A program made the translations under genes and the position numbers. Below the pieces are notes generated by a model. That model searched no databases, was not told the DNA's origin, and saw only the letters and a list, made by a program, of their open reading frames with translations. This document shows positions 17,510 to 25,284 of a stretch of 58,450 bases of DNA, piece after piece; the first letter of the stretch is position 1, and each line of letters begins with the position of its first letter. The stretch spans positions 1 to 58,450 of the forward strand of contig JABMNK010000047.1 in the NCBI GenBank assembly GCA_013204595.1. Reading direction: 5' to 3'. The DNA is from Flammeovirgaceae bacterium. GTDB lineage: Bacteria > Bacteroidota > Bacteroidia > Cytophagales > Cyclobacteriaceae.

Positions 17510-18823
17510 TTATTTTGTAGGAATCCCATAAAGATCAAATGCCGAGCTGTCTGTAATTTGAACCATACAAAAATCGCCAATTCGTAAGTATTGATGCGCT
17601 GCTGAAATCAATACTTCATTGTCGACTTCTGGTGAGTCGTATTCGGTGCGACCGATAAATTGACCACCCTCAAGTCGATCGATTAACACTTTGTATGTTT
17701 TGCCGATCTTTTCTTTATTGAGTTCTTCAGAAATGGTTTCTTGAAGTGCCATGATGGCTTCGACTCTTTCCGACTTAACAGCTTCAGAAATATCATCTTT
17801 AAAGTTGAAAGAATGGGTATTTTCCTCATGGGAATAGGCAAAAACGCCCAAACGATCGAATCTATTTTTTTCTACGAAATCCATCAATTCCATAAATTCA
17901 GCTTCAGTTTCTCCTGGATGTCCAGCGATCAGTGTCGTCCTAATTGCGATATTTTCTACTCTAGCCCTCATTTGCGCTAATAATGCCTCGGTTTTTTCTC
18001 TAGTGGTACCACGGCGCATTAATTCCAACATTTTGGTAGATCCGTGCTGGAGGGGAATGTCCAAATAATTACAAATATTGGATCTACTGGCCATTACATC
18101 GAGTACGTCCATTGGAAATCCTGAAGGAAATGCATAATGTAGGCGAATCCATTCTAAACCTTCAATATCAGACAAGCGTTCTAAAAGTTCAGCAAGCGCT
18201 CTTTTTTTGTAGAGATCTAATCCGTAATAGGTTGAGTCTTGAGCGATGAGCAGAATTTCTTTAGTGCCATTTCTGACAAGATTCTTTGCTTCAAGTAATA
18301 TGTCTTGAATCGGCTTGGAAAGGTGTTTTCCGCGCATTAGGGGAATGGCACAAAATGAGCAAGGGCGATCACAGCCCTCTGAAATTTTCAGATAAGCATA
18401 ATGATTCGCGGTTGTAGTAATACGTTCGCCAAGCAATTCATTTTTATAGGTTGCATTAAACCGCTTAAGGAGCATGGGCAACTCCATGGTTCCAAACCAA
18501 GCATCGACATTGGGAATTTCATTTTGAAGATCTGTCCGATAGCGCTCCGAAAGACAGCCTGTAACGTAGACTTTTTCAACAAGACCTTCTTCTTTGGCGT
18601 CTACATAGCGCAAGATGGTATCAATCGATTCCTGCTTGGCATTATCAATAAATCCACAGGTATTAATGACCACAATGTTGGCGTCATCCTTTAAGGACTC
18701 ATGAGTGGCATCAATATTGTTCCCTCTTAATTGGGTTAAAATCACCTCTGAGTCAACTATATTTTTGGAACAACCCAGTGTTACAATATTGACTTTATCT
18801 TTTTTTCTTCCTTTCGTTTTCAC
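17510..18823 (-). CDS. rimO: Ribosomal protein S12 methylthiotransferase RimO
   Basis: Radical SAM methylthiotransferase that modifies the conserved aspartate of S12. N-terminal UPF0004 cluster cysteines C18, C56 and C90, radical-SAM cysteines C151, C155 and C158 (CDRPCSFC), and the C-terminal TRAM domain (about 370-437) are all seen. LGCSKNIVDSE and RGKHLSKP favour RimO over MiaB. The start codon is a GTG. First gene of the minus-strand run leading into bshC; divergent from the DUF6452-like gene. Confidence 0.96.
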   Translation of the reverse strand: MKTKGRKKDKVNIVTLGCSKNIVDSEVILTQLRGNNIDATHESLKDDANIVVINTCGFIDNAKQESIDTILRYVDAKEEGLVEKVYVTGCLSERYRTDLQNEIPNVDAWFGTMELPMLLKRFNATYKNELLGERITTTANHYAYLKISEGCDRPCSFCAIPLMRGKHLSKPIQDILLEAKNLVRNGTKEILLIAQDSTYYGLDLYKKRALAELLERLSDIEGLEWIRLHYAFPSGFPMDVLDVMASRSNICNYLDIPLQHGSTKMLELMRRGTTREKTEALLAQMRARVENIAIRTTLIAGHPGETEAEFMELMDFVEKNRFDRLGVFAYSHEENTHSFNFKDDISEAVKSERVEAIMALQETISEELNKEKIGKTYKVLIDRLEGGQFIGRTEYDSPEVDNEVLISAAHQYLRIGDFCMVQITDSSAFDLYGIPTK

Positions 18824-18897
18824 CGATCAACAAATAATTTTTTGTAAAGCTAATACAAATGGGTTCGCCTGAGCGCTCAAGATGAGTATCCATTCAC

Positions 18898-18905
18898 TAA
18901 CTTTG
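18898..18905 (+). promoter_or_regulatory. Candidate -7 element for the DUF6452-like gene
   Basis: TAACTTTG fits TAnnTTTG and ends six bases before the ATG at 18912. It lies inside the coding sequence if the upstream ATG (18882) were used, so it argues for the 18912 start. Confidence 0.35.
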
Positions 18906-18911
18906 CTCATT

Positions 18912-19361
18912 ATGCGCTATTGGCTCTTTATTTTTATGTGCTATTCGTTGCTATTTGGGGAATCATGTAATGAATTCGAAGAATGTTCCATGAATCCATA
19001 CAGCAACTATGTCGTTGCCGAATTCAATGTAATGGCCGATGCAGGGCGTACTATTTCTTTTGATTCTGTAGTCCTCGAAGGTTATGGTAGGCTGCCATAT
19101 GACCAAGACACCTTAGTTTATTTGGCCTTGCCACTTGACATGGACGCTTCAGGGGCGTTATATCATTATTATACAGATTCAATTATCTATACTTTGGGAC
19201 TAACCTATAAAAAGGAAGGCCTTATCTATGAGCTGCATTGTGATGCATCTGTAAGATTTTATGATTTGGATACCACGAATCAAACATTTGATTCGTTGGT
19301 TATCGTGGGTCGAGAACTTAACTTGAGTAACTACCCTATCAATTTTGAGATCTATCTTTAG
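18912..19361 (+). CDS. DUF6452-like small exported protein
   Basis: 149 residues from the ATG at 18912, giving a compact signal peptide (MRYWLFIFMCYSLLFGESC) possibly ending in a lipoprotein Cys. An upstream ATG at 18882 would add ten residues before it. The mature domain is beta-rich, with short Asp/Thr-containing strands and a terminal EIYL. The sequence and its pairing with a DUF6048 protein suggest the DUF6452 family, conserved in Bacteroidota with unknown role; similarity is modest by eye. The next gene starts inside its end (17-base overlap). Confidence 0.6.
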   Translation: MRYWLFIFMCYSLLFGESCNEFEECSMNPYSNYVVAEFNVMADAGRTISFDSVVLEGYGRLPYDQDTLVYLALPLDMDASGALYHYYTDSIIYTLGLTYKKEGLIYELHCDASVRFYDLDTTNQTFDSLVIVGRELNLSNYPINFEIYL

Positions 19362-20043
19362 CATATTATTACTCTCGATTTCCTTCCTTGCTGCCGGGCA
19401 ATTGGTCGATACGGTCCGCGTAAAATCGGATTGGAATCCTTCCAGAATTCATTTTGGAGTAGATGCCAATCGCTTTTACAACACGGTAGTCAAATCTTAT
19501 GAGACTTCTTACGGAGGTATGGTAGATATCGATATGCATAAATTTTTTGTTGTTCTGGAAGGTGGTTGGGAAAAAAATCATCGGATAGCATCCTATGAAT
19601 ACACCAATCAAGGTTTATTTTTTAAGGCGGGGGTTGATTATAATTTAATACCGCACAATATCTACAGGAATGCAATGTCATTAGGTGTGAGGTATGCCTC
19701 TAGCTATTTTTCAGATCAGCTCGTTTTTGAAGATGATAATTATTGGTATGGTAACCGGACTGCGACCCTTTCCAATGACGCGCTTTCCGCGCAATGGGTG
19801 GAAATACTCCTCAACCTAAAAGTAAGAATTTGGAAAAATCTTTTTTTGGGCTCTATCGTAAGAATTGAAACACTTAAAAATCTTTCTGATACCGGTCATC
19901 TTGTTCCTTATGACGTTCCTGGATGGGGCAGAAATCGAAAAAGTGGCACGGATCTTAAAACCACCAATATGGGCTTTAGCTATTACGTCATTTGGAATCT
20001 CGCTTTTCGGGAAAAAGAGATTCCTAATAAAAAACAGAACTGA
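19345..20043 (+). CDS. DUF6048-family outer-membrane protein
   Basis: Signal peptide (MRSIFSILLLSISFLAAGQ) then about 210 residues of amphipathic strands with FGVDANRFYN, VLEGGWEKN, FFKAGVDYNLIP, LGVRYASSYFSDQL and a final TTNMGFSYYVIWNLAFRE, consistent with a small beta-barrel of the DUF6048 type. The start is a TTG overlapping the previous gene by 17 bases, indicating translational coupling. Function unknown; probably an outer-membrane structural or assembly partner of the DUF6452-like protein. Converges with the DUF721 gene after eight bases. Confidence 0.75.
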   Translation: MRSIFSILLLSISFLAAGQLVDTVRVKSDWNPSRIHFGVDANRFYNTVVKSYETSYGGMVDIDMHKFFVVLEGGWEKNHRIASYEYTNQGLFFKAGVDYNLIPHNIYRNAMSLGVRYASSYFSDQLVFEDDNYWYGNRTATLSNDALSAQWVEILLNLKVRIWKNLFLGSIVRIETLKNLSDTGHLVPYDVPGWGRNRKSGTDLKTTNMGFSYYVIWNLAFREKEIPNKKQN

Positions 20044-20051
20044 TTTCGGGC

Positions 20052-20342
20052 TTATAGAAATCGGATATCTTCTAGAATACCCACTCCGATTTTTTCATCA
20101 ATTAATGCCAATACTTTTGATTTTGACATAGTGAGTTCCTGTTTTAAAGGGGCGGAACTCACATGAACAAACAATATTTTATTTTTGATAAAGAGCCGAG
20201 AAGTTCTTTTTGAGATGGTGGCTCCCATTACCTCATCCCACATGGTGATGAGTTTATGTTCATTGAGTTTGGTGTCAAGGTTTTTTTCTTTCAAAAACTT
20301 GCTCAATGCATCTTTAATACTTTGCATGTGGTCATTATCCAT
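20052..20342 (-). CDS. DUF721/DciA-like protein
   Basis: A 96-residue DUF721 protein. The family includes DciA, the helicase operator that helps load DnaB in bacteria lacking DnaC. Visible: SIKDALSKFLKEKNL helix, the conserved MWDEVMG motif, KNKILFVHVSSAPLKQEL strand-helix. It overlaps the end of recF by eight bases, and the recF-DUF721 pairing is widespread, supporting a DNA-replication role. Confidence 0.85.
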   Translation of the reverse strand: MDNDHMQSIKDALSKFLKEKNLDTKLNEHKLITMWDEVMGATISKRTSRLFIKNKILFVHVSSAPLKQELTMSKSKVLALIDEKIGVGILEDIRFL

Positions 20343-21444
20343 TGTCTATCAGTGCCCCGTTATTAATTTCAAAAACTTGCGTATTTTGATACTCACTCAA
20401 GAGCAAAGATGCTCTTTCTTTTCGAGCATAGGTTATGAAAACTTGACCAAATCTTTTTTGATTAGTGAGCAGTGCAGTCAATCTAGCAATTCGGTCATCA
20501 TCCAATTTATCAAAAATGTCATCTAGAAGTAATAGGGGTTTTTTTTGAGTCTCATGGGCCAAGTAATCATATTGTGAGAGTCTCAGGGAAATTAAAAAAC
20601 TTTTTTGCTGACCCTGAGAACCAAATCTTTTCAAGGGTAAGCCATCCATTAAAAAGACATACTCATCTTTATGAGCCCCTATATTTGTACGCAGGTTAGT
20701 CATGTCTTTTTGTCGGCTGTTGCTGAAAAGTTGTTCGAAATCCTCCTTTTCCGTATCGGATTGATAGTGCAACGTACAAGTTTCTTTTTCAAATACAATT
20801 AAGGCTTCATTTGAGCTTAAAAAAGGGAGAAACCGCCTTATAAATTCCTTGCGGACTTTCCCTAATTTTTTGGACAGCGGAATTAAGTGAGCGTCGTAGG
20901 TATCTAGTAATTGGGACTGTGAGCCAGTTATTCTACCTTGCATTAGTTTAAGCAAAGCATTTCGCTGGTTTAAGACTTTGTTATAAGTAATCAGATTCTC
21001 AAGATAGCCGTGGTCGTATTGCGAAATGCAGCCATCGACCCATTTTCTACGAACCTCACTTGCATCCTGTATCAACTCCCCATCATATGGGGTACTCAAT
21101 ACCAGTGGAAATTCCCCGATATGATCAGTAAATCTTTCATATGGATTCCCATTGCGCTTGATAATTTTTTTTTTACGAAGTTCTTGGTAACAGATCACTT
21201 GATCCGTATTTCCTCCTTTTTCGAAGGTGCCTTTAATGAGAAAAAATTGTGCACCTTGTTTAATGGTTTGATTATCAGTCATCGTAAAGGCACTTTTTGT
21301 AAAAGATAAATAATGCAAAGCATCTAGTAAATTGGTTTTACCTGTACCATTTTGACCAACGATCAAGTGTAGGTTGTTGGAAAACGCCAAATTAAGTTTT
21401 TGGTAGTTTTTGAAATTTTGGAGTTCTAATGCTTGGATTTTCAT
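20335..21444 (-). CDS. recF: DNA replication and repair protein RecF
   Basis: SMC-like ATPase that helps load RecA at gaps. Walker A is GQNGTGKTN near residue 30 from the ATG I prefer at 21444 (MKIQALELQNFKNY); a start seven codons upstream (21465) is possible but adds residues outside the family. The LSP signature region appears as FGSQGQQKSFLISLRLSQ and Walker B as PLLLLDDIFDKLD. Length 369 is normal. The DUF721 gene follows with an eight-base overlap. Confidence 0.96.
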   Translation of the reverse strand: MKIQALELQNFKNYQKLNLAFSNNLHLIVGQNGTGKTNLLDALHYLSFTKSAFTMTDNQTIKQGAQFFLIKGTFEKGGNTDQVICYQELRKKKIIKRNGNPYERFTDHIGEFPLVLSTPYDGELIQDASEVRRKWVDGCISQYDHGYLENLITYNKVLNQRNALLKLMQGRITGSQSQLLDTYDAHLIPLSKKLGKVRKEFIRRFLPFLSSNEALIVFEKETCTLHYQSDTEKEDFEQLFSNSRQKDMTNLRTNIGAHKDEYVFLMDGLPLKRFGSQGQQKSFLISLRLSQYDYLAHETQKKPLLLLDDIFDKLDDDRIARLTALLTNQKRFGQVFITYARKERASLLLSEYQNTQVFEINNGALIDNG

Positions 21445-21538
21445 TAAATTTGAGGATAGTTGCAATTTGACTATTTTCGCATTTCCCTTAACATATTTAT
21501 TGGCAAATTAAAGAAATTTAAAGATTAGCATTAGAGGT

Positions 21539-22555
21539 ATGACAGCTAAAGCAAAAAAAAGTAATAAGGAAATATTTTCGAAAGACACCTATATGGGTTG
21601 GTATCGTCAGATGCTTCTCATTAGAAGATTCGAAGAAAAAGCAGGTCAATTGTATGGTCAGCAAAAAATAAGGGGCTTCTGCCATTTATATATTGGACAA
21701 GAAGCTTGTGCCGCAGGATCCGTTTCTGCCTTGAAAAAGGGGGACAAATACATCACTTCTTATAGGGATCATGCGCATCCCTTGGCCCTAGGAACGTCCC
21801 CAAAATACATTATGGCAGAACTTTACGGGAAAGTTACGGGGGTTTCAAAAGGGAAAGGAGGATCCATGCACATGTTTGATAAAACGGTGGGATTTGTGGG
21901 AGGTCATGGTATTGTGGGGGGTCAAATCCCTTTAGGTGCAGGGATTGCTTTTGCAGAACAATATAAGGGGACTGACAACTTATGTATTTGTTATATGGGA
22001 GATGGTGCTGTACGGCAAGGCGCCTTTCATGAAGCATTGAACTTGGCTATGACCATGAGGATACCAGTGATTTTCGTCATTGAGAACAATGGGTATGCCA
22101 TGGGAACTTCTGTTAAACGCAGTTCTAACGTCACAGAGCTGTATCAGCTAGGAGAGTCTTACGACATTCCATCTGCGGCAGTTGATGCCATGAGTGTAGA
22201 AGCGGTACATAACGCAGTGGCGGAAGCTGCTGACCGTGCCAGAAGAGGAGACGGTCCAACCCTGCTTGAATTTAGGACTTATAGGTACAAAGGGCATTCA
22301 ATGTCTGATCCGGCAAAATACCGAACTAAGGAAGAAGTGGCTTCTTATAAGGACAGGGACCCGATTGAGCAAGTAAAAGACGTCATTCTTAAGCAGAAAT
22401 TTGCGACGGAAGAGGAATTAGGGATTATTGACAGTGATCTTAAAGCACTCATAGCCGAGGCGGTGGTGTTTGCCGAAGAATCCCCCTATCCAGACGCTTC
22501 AGAGGCTTATCAGGATGTTTATGCTGATAAGAATTATCCTTTTGTGCTTGAGTGA
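21539..22555 (+). CDS. pdhA: Pyruvate dehydrogenase E1 component, alpha subunit
   Basis: ThDP-dependent alpha subunit. Hallmarks: RRFEEKAGQLYGQQKIRGF, GQEACAAGS, the GSMHMFD region, ThDP motif MGDGAVRQGAFHEA...VIENNGYAMGTS and the phosphorylation-loop region YRYKGHSMSDPAKYRT. Length 338 fits. The beta subunit is not adjacent; the next gene is a TPR protein. It is distinct from the fused E1 at 6487-8454, so the organism has at least two E1 enzymes. A 7-base inverted repeat (22552-22567) spans the stop codon without a T-run. Confidence 0.95.
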   Translation: MTAKAKKSNKEIFSKDTYMGWYRQMLLIRRFEEKAGQLYGQQKIRGFCHLYIGQEACAAGSVSALKKGDKYITSYRDHAHPLALGTSPKYIMAELYGKVTGVSKGKGGSMHMFDKTVGFVGGHGIVGGQIPLGAGIAFAEQYKGTDNLCICYMGDGAVRQGAFHEALNLAMTMRIPVIFVIENNGYAMGTSVKRSSNVTELYQLGESYDIPSAAVDAMSVEAVHNAVAEAADRARRGDGPTLLEFRTYRYKGHSMSDPAKYRTKEEVASYKDRDPIEQVKDVILKQKFATEEELGIIDSDLKALIAEAVVFAEESPYPDASEAYQDVYADKNYPFVLE

Positions 22556-22577
22556 TTTTCAAATCACAATATTCCCT

Positions 22578-22585
22578 TATCTTTG
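22578..22585 (+). promoter_or_regulatory. Candidate -7 element for the TPR gene at 22607
   Basis: TATCTTTG matches TAnnTTTG and ends 21 bases before the ATG at 22607, giving a short leader. No convincing -33 element at the usual distance. Confidence 0.35.
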
Positions 22586-22606
22586 CGAACTTAAAAATTA
22601 ATTTAG

Positions 22607-23308
22607 ATGGCCAAGTCCAAAAATAAAAATACAGAAGGATTAGATTTTATTGAAAATCCAGATGTGCTGGTTAATAAAGTGGAAGTTTTTTTCGCTGAAA
22701 AGAGAAATCAAAAAATCGTAGCTATTGTTGGTGGTGTAGTCATTGCCATCATTTTAGCCTTTTTAGGAGATTCCTACGTAAACAACGGTAAAAATGCAGA
22801 AGCGCAAGAAGAGATGTTTCAAGCAGTTTATTATTTTGAATCGGATAGTCTAGGTCAAGCCCTTAATGGAGATGGGAATAGCTATGGCTTCATAGATATT
22901 GTATCACTGTATCCTGGAACTGCCGCGGCCAACTTATCTAGTTTTTATATAGGCGTTACTTACATGAAACTGAAAGATTTTTCAAATGCCATAAAATATC
23001 TGAAAGATTTCAGCGGGGATGACTATCTAATACAAACTAGGGCTTATGCCCTCATAGGTGATGCCTATATGGAGTTAGATGATTTTCAAAATGCTTCTGA
23101 ATATTTCGAGAAGGCAGCGAATTACAAAAATAACAAAGAGTTCTCCCCAACATATTTGGCAAAATATGCCTTATCGCTAGAGCTAAAGGGAGATTTGAAA
23201 GGTGCGATAACTATTTATGATAAAATCATTAAGGAGTATAATCAATCTACATTGTTTCAGGAGGCTACAAAGCAGAAGGCAAGGCTGGAGGGATTAAACA
23301 CCAAATAA
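22607..23308 (+). CDS. Membrane-anchored tetratricopeptide repeat protein
   Basis: One transmembrane helix at about residues 35-58 (IVAIVGGVVIAIILAFLG) after a charged cytoplasmic segment, then an external part with three TPR-like helical pairs (for example AAANLSSFYIGVTYMKLKDFSNAIKYL and AYALIGDAYMELDDFQNASEYFEKA). Topology resembles YfgM-like ancillary factors of protein export. It ends 27 bases before a perfect terminator hairpin that precedes ribH. Partner unknown. Confidence 0.8.
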   Translation: MAKSKNKNTEGLDFIENPDVLVNKVEVFFAEKRNQKIVAIVGGVVIAIILAFLGDSYVNNGKNAEAQEEMFQAVYYFESDSLGQALNGDGNSYGFIDIVSLYPGTAAANLSSFYIGVTYMKLKDFSNAIKYLKDFSGDDYLIQTRAYALIGDAYMELDDFQNASEYFEKAANYKNNKEFSPTYLAKYALSLELKGDLKGAITIYDKIIKEYNQSTLFQEATKQKARLEGLNTK

Positions 23309-23334
23309 TCAATCTTATTTATAAAATTATAATA

Positions 23335-23363
23335 GGGTAAGGTTGAGAAACCTTACCCTTTTT
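23335..23363 (+). terminator. Perfect intrinsic terminator between TPR gene and ribH
   Basis: A 10-base-pair perfect stem, GGGTAAGGTT (23335-23344) and AACCTTACCC (23349-23358), with a GAGA loop and five T residues. It ends just four bases before the ribH ATG at 23368, leaving no room for a downstream promoter. Confidence 0.85.
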
Positions 23364-23367
23364 GCTT

Positions 23368-23847
23368 ATGTCGAGTTCACACAAAAATTTAAGTCAATTC
23401 AATACCAAAGCGCTCCCAGAGGTGACTAATAAGAAGTTTGGTATAGTAGTATCAGAATGGAATGAGGAGGTTACCAATTCCTTGATGTCGGGTGCAATCA
23501 AAACACTTTTGGAATATGGCGCCCAAAAAGAGCATATTTTAATCGTTAACGTGCCGGGTAGTTTCGAATTGACATTGGGCGCCCAAAAATTAGCTCAGCG
23601 CCAAGACATCGACGCAGTCATTTGTCTAGGTTGTGTGATTCAGGGAGAAACTCGACATTTCGATTTTATTTGCAACGCAGTAGCCCTTGGTATCACAGAG
23701 GTAAATTTGAAATATGATAAGCCAGTCATTTTTGGGGTATTGACGACCCAAACCCAAAAGCAAGCGATGGATCGAGCAGGGGGTAAGCATGGAAATAAAG
23801 GGGATGAGGCCGCTATTACAGCCATAAAAATGTTGAATATTATTTAA
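23368..23847 (+). CDS. ribH: 6,7-dimethyl-8-ribityllumazine synthase
   Basis: Penultimate step of riboflavin synthesis. Conserved: FGIVVSEWNEEVTNSLMSGA substrate loop, VPGSFELTLGAQKLA, CLGCVIQGETRHFDFI with the catalytic His (H95-H100 region), and GVLTTQTQKQAMDRAGG. I use the ATG at 23368 (MSSSHKN); two upstream codons TTG-CTT are in frame but lie in the terminator tail. Only four bases separate it from the T-run of the hairpin, so expression must involve read-through, attenuation or an upstream promoter. Aspartate kinase starts five bases after its stop. Confidence 0.96.
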   Translation: MSSSHKNLSQFNTKALPEVTNKKFGIVVSEWNEEVTNSLMSGAIKTLLEYGAQKEHILIVNVPGSFELTLGAQKLAQRQDIDAVICLGCVIQGETRHFDFICNAVALGITEVNLKYDKPVIFGVLTTQTQKQAMDRAGGKHGNKGDEAAITAIKMLNII

Positions 23848-23852
23848 TCATA

Positions 23853-25175
23853 ATGAAAGTTTACAAATTTGGAGGGACATCGGTTGGAACGCCTGATCGT
23901 ATGAAAGAGGTGGCAGGACTTATCAGAGAAAATGATCTTCAAAAAATCGTGGTACTCTCCGCTGTTGCAGGCACCACCAATGCGTTAGTTGAAATTGGAG
24001 ATTGCTATAGGGCGGGAAATATTGAGGCCGCTAATGAATGTTTGGAGAACTTAAAAACTAAATATACTCCTTTCGTAACATCACTTTTAGAAAAAGAAAC
24101 AAGTCGAGCGAAAGCAATGGCTGTTGTCAATCAATATTTCGACGAAATAAAGCGGTTAATTCATCAGCCATTTTATCAACAGATTATTAAAATCATTATT
24201 GTTAATGGAGAATTGATTTCTACCAATTTGTTCCAGATTCATATGGAGGAAAAATATCCTGGATATTCTCGGTTAATTACCGCGGCGGATTTCATGTATC
24301 TTAACGCATCTCATGAGCCGGATATCCCTCTTATTTCAACAAAACTCTCCAATATTATAAATACTGATGGAAGTTTTAAGGCCTACATTACTCAAGGATT
24401 TATATGTCGTAATTTTTCTGGAGGTATTGATAATCTGAATAGAGGTGGCAGCGATTATAGCGCCACCATCATTGGGGCAGCGATGAAGGCAGAGGAAATT
24501 CAAATTTGGACAGACATCGATGGCATGCACAATAATGATCCTCGAATCGTTGAGAATACAAAGCCCATCTCAAATTTATCTTTTGAAGAGGCAGGAGAGC
24601 TTGCTTATTTTGGAGCAAAAATATTACATCCCAATTGTATTATTCCGGCACAGCAGTATGACATCCCTGTTCGCATCAAAAATACAATGAAGCCACTGGC
24701 TCATGGGACACTCATCACCTCCACTCAAAATCATGAGGCCGTCAAGGCGATTGCTGCTAAAGATGGGATTACGGCTATAAAAATAAAATCATCTAGGATG
24801 ATATTGGCGTTTGGTTTTTTAAGAAAAGTATTTGAAGTTTTCGAGAATTATAGAACGCCAATAGATATGATTACAACTTCAGAAATAGCCGTTTCCATCA
24901 CCATCGATAATCCCGAATGTTTGGATCAGATAGTGACAGATTTAGCCGTTTATGGAAAAGTTGAAGTGGACAGAAATCAGACGATTATTTGCATTGTTGG
25001 GGATATGGTTGCCGAACAGAAAGGCGTCAGCAGTGAGATTTTCAAAGCGGTTGAGGAGGTTCCTATTCGAATGATTTCATATGGGGGCAGTCGCAATAAT
25101 ATTTCATTATTGGTTCACACCCAATTTAAAGAGCATACCCTTAGGCTGCTCAATAAGCACCTATTTAATTTGTAA
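23853..25175 (+). CDS. lysC: Aspartate kinase (monofunctional)
   Basis: Phosphorylates aspartate at the head of the lysine/threonine/methionine pathway. N-terminal KFGGTSVG is the nucleotide-binding lysine motif; RGGSDYSATIIGAAM and WTDIDGMHNNDPRIV complete the kinase domain; the C-terminal part after about residue 300 carries two ACT domains for allosteric control. At 440 residues there is no homoserine dehydrogenase domain. Whether it answers to lysine or threonine cannot be read off. Follows ribH by five bases and is probably cotranscribed. Confidence 0.93.
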   Translation: MKVYKFGGTSVGTPDRMKEVAGLIRENDLQKIVVLSAVAGTTNALVEIGDCYRAGNIEAANECLENLKTKYTPFVTSLLEKETSRAKAMAVVNQYFDEIKRLIHQPFYQQIIKIIIVNGELISTNLFQIHMEEKYPGYSRLITAADFMYLNASHEPDIPLISTKLSNIINTDGSFKAYITQGFICRNFSGGIDNLNRGGSDYSATIIGAAMKAEEIQIWTDIDGMHNNDPRIVENTKPISNLSFEEAGELAYFGAKILHPNCIIPAQQYDIPVRIKNTMKPLAHGTLITSTQNHEAVKAIAAKDGITAIKIKSSRMILAFGFLRKVFEVFENYRTPIDMITTSEIAVSITIDNPECLDQIVTDLAVYGKVEVDRNQTIICIVGDMVAEQKGVSSEIFKAVEEVPIRMISYGGSRNNISLLVHTQFKEHTLRLLNKHLFNL

Positions 25176-25284
25176 GAGCGTTCAAAAGCTTCTAAAAAGG
25201 GGATCATTAATTTGAGCCTACAAAACCGCTTTCCATCGAGAGATAAGATGGTATTTAAGGTATTTAAATAGAACCCACTTTAAT
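25176..25284. other. Convergent intergenic gap, no clear terminator
   Basis: Between aspartate kinase (+) and nhaD (-). Contains a five-base inverted repeat CCATC...GATGG and a short tandem GGTATTTAA GGTATTTAA. No strong intrinsic terminator is visible for either strand. Confidence 0.4.
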
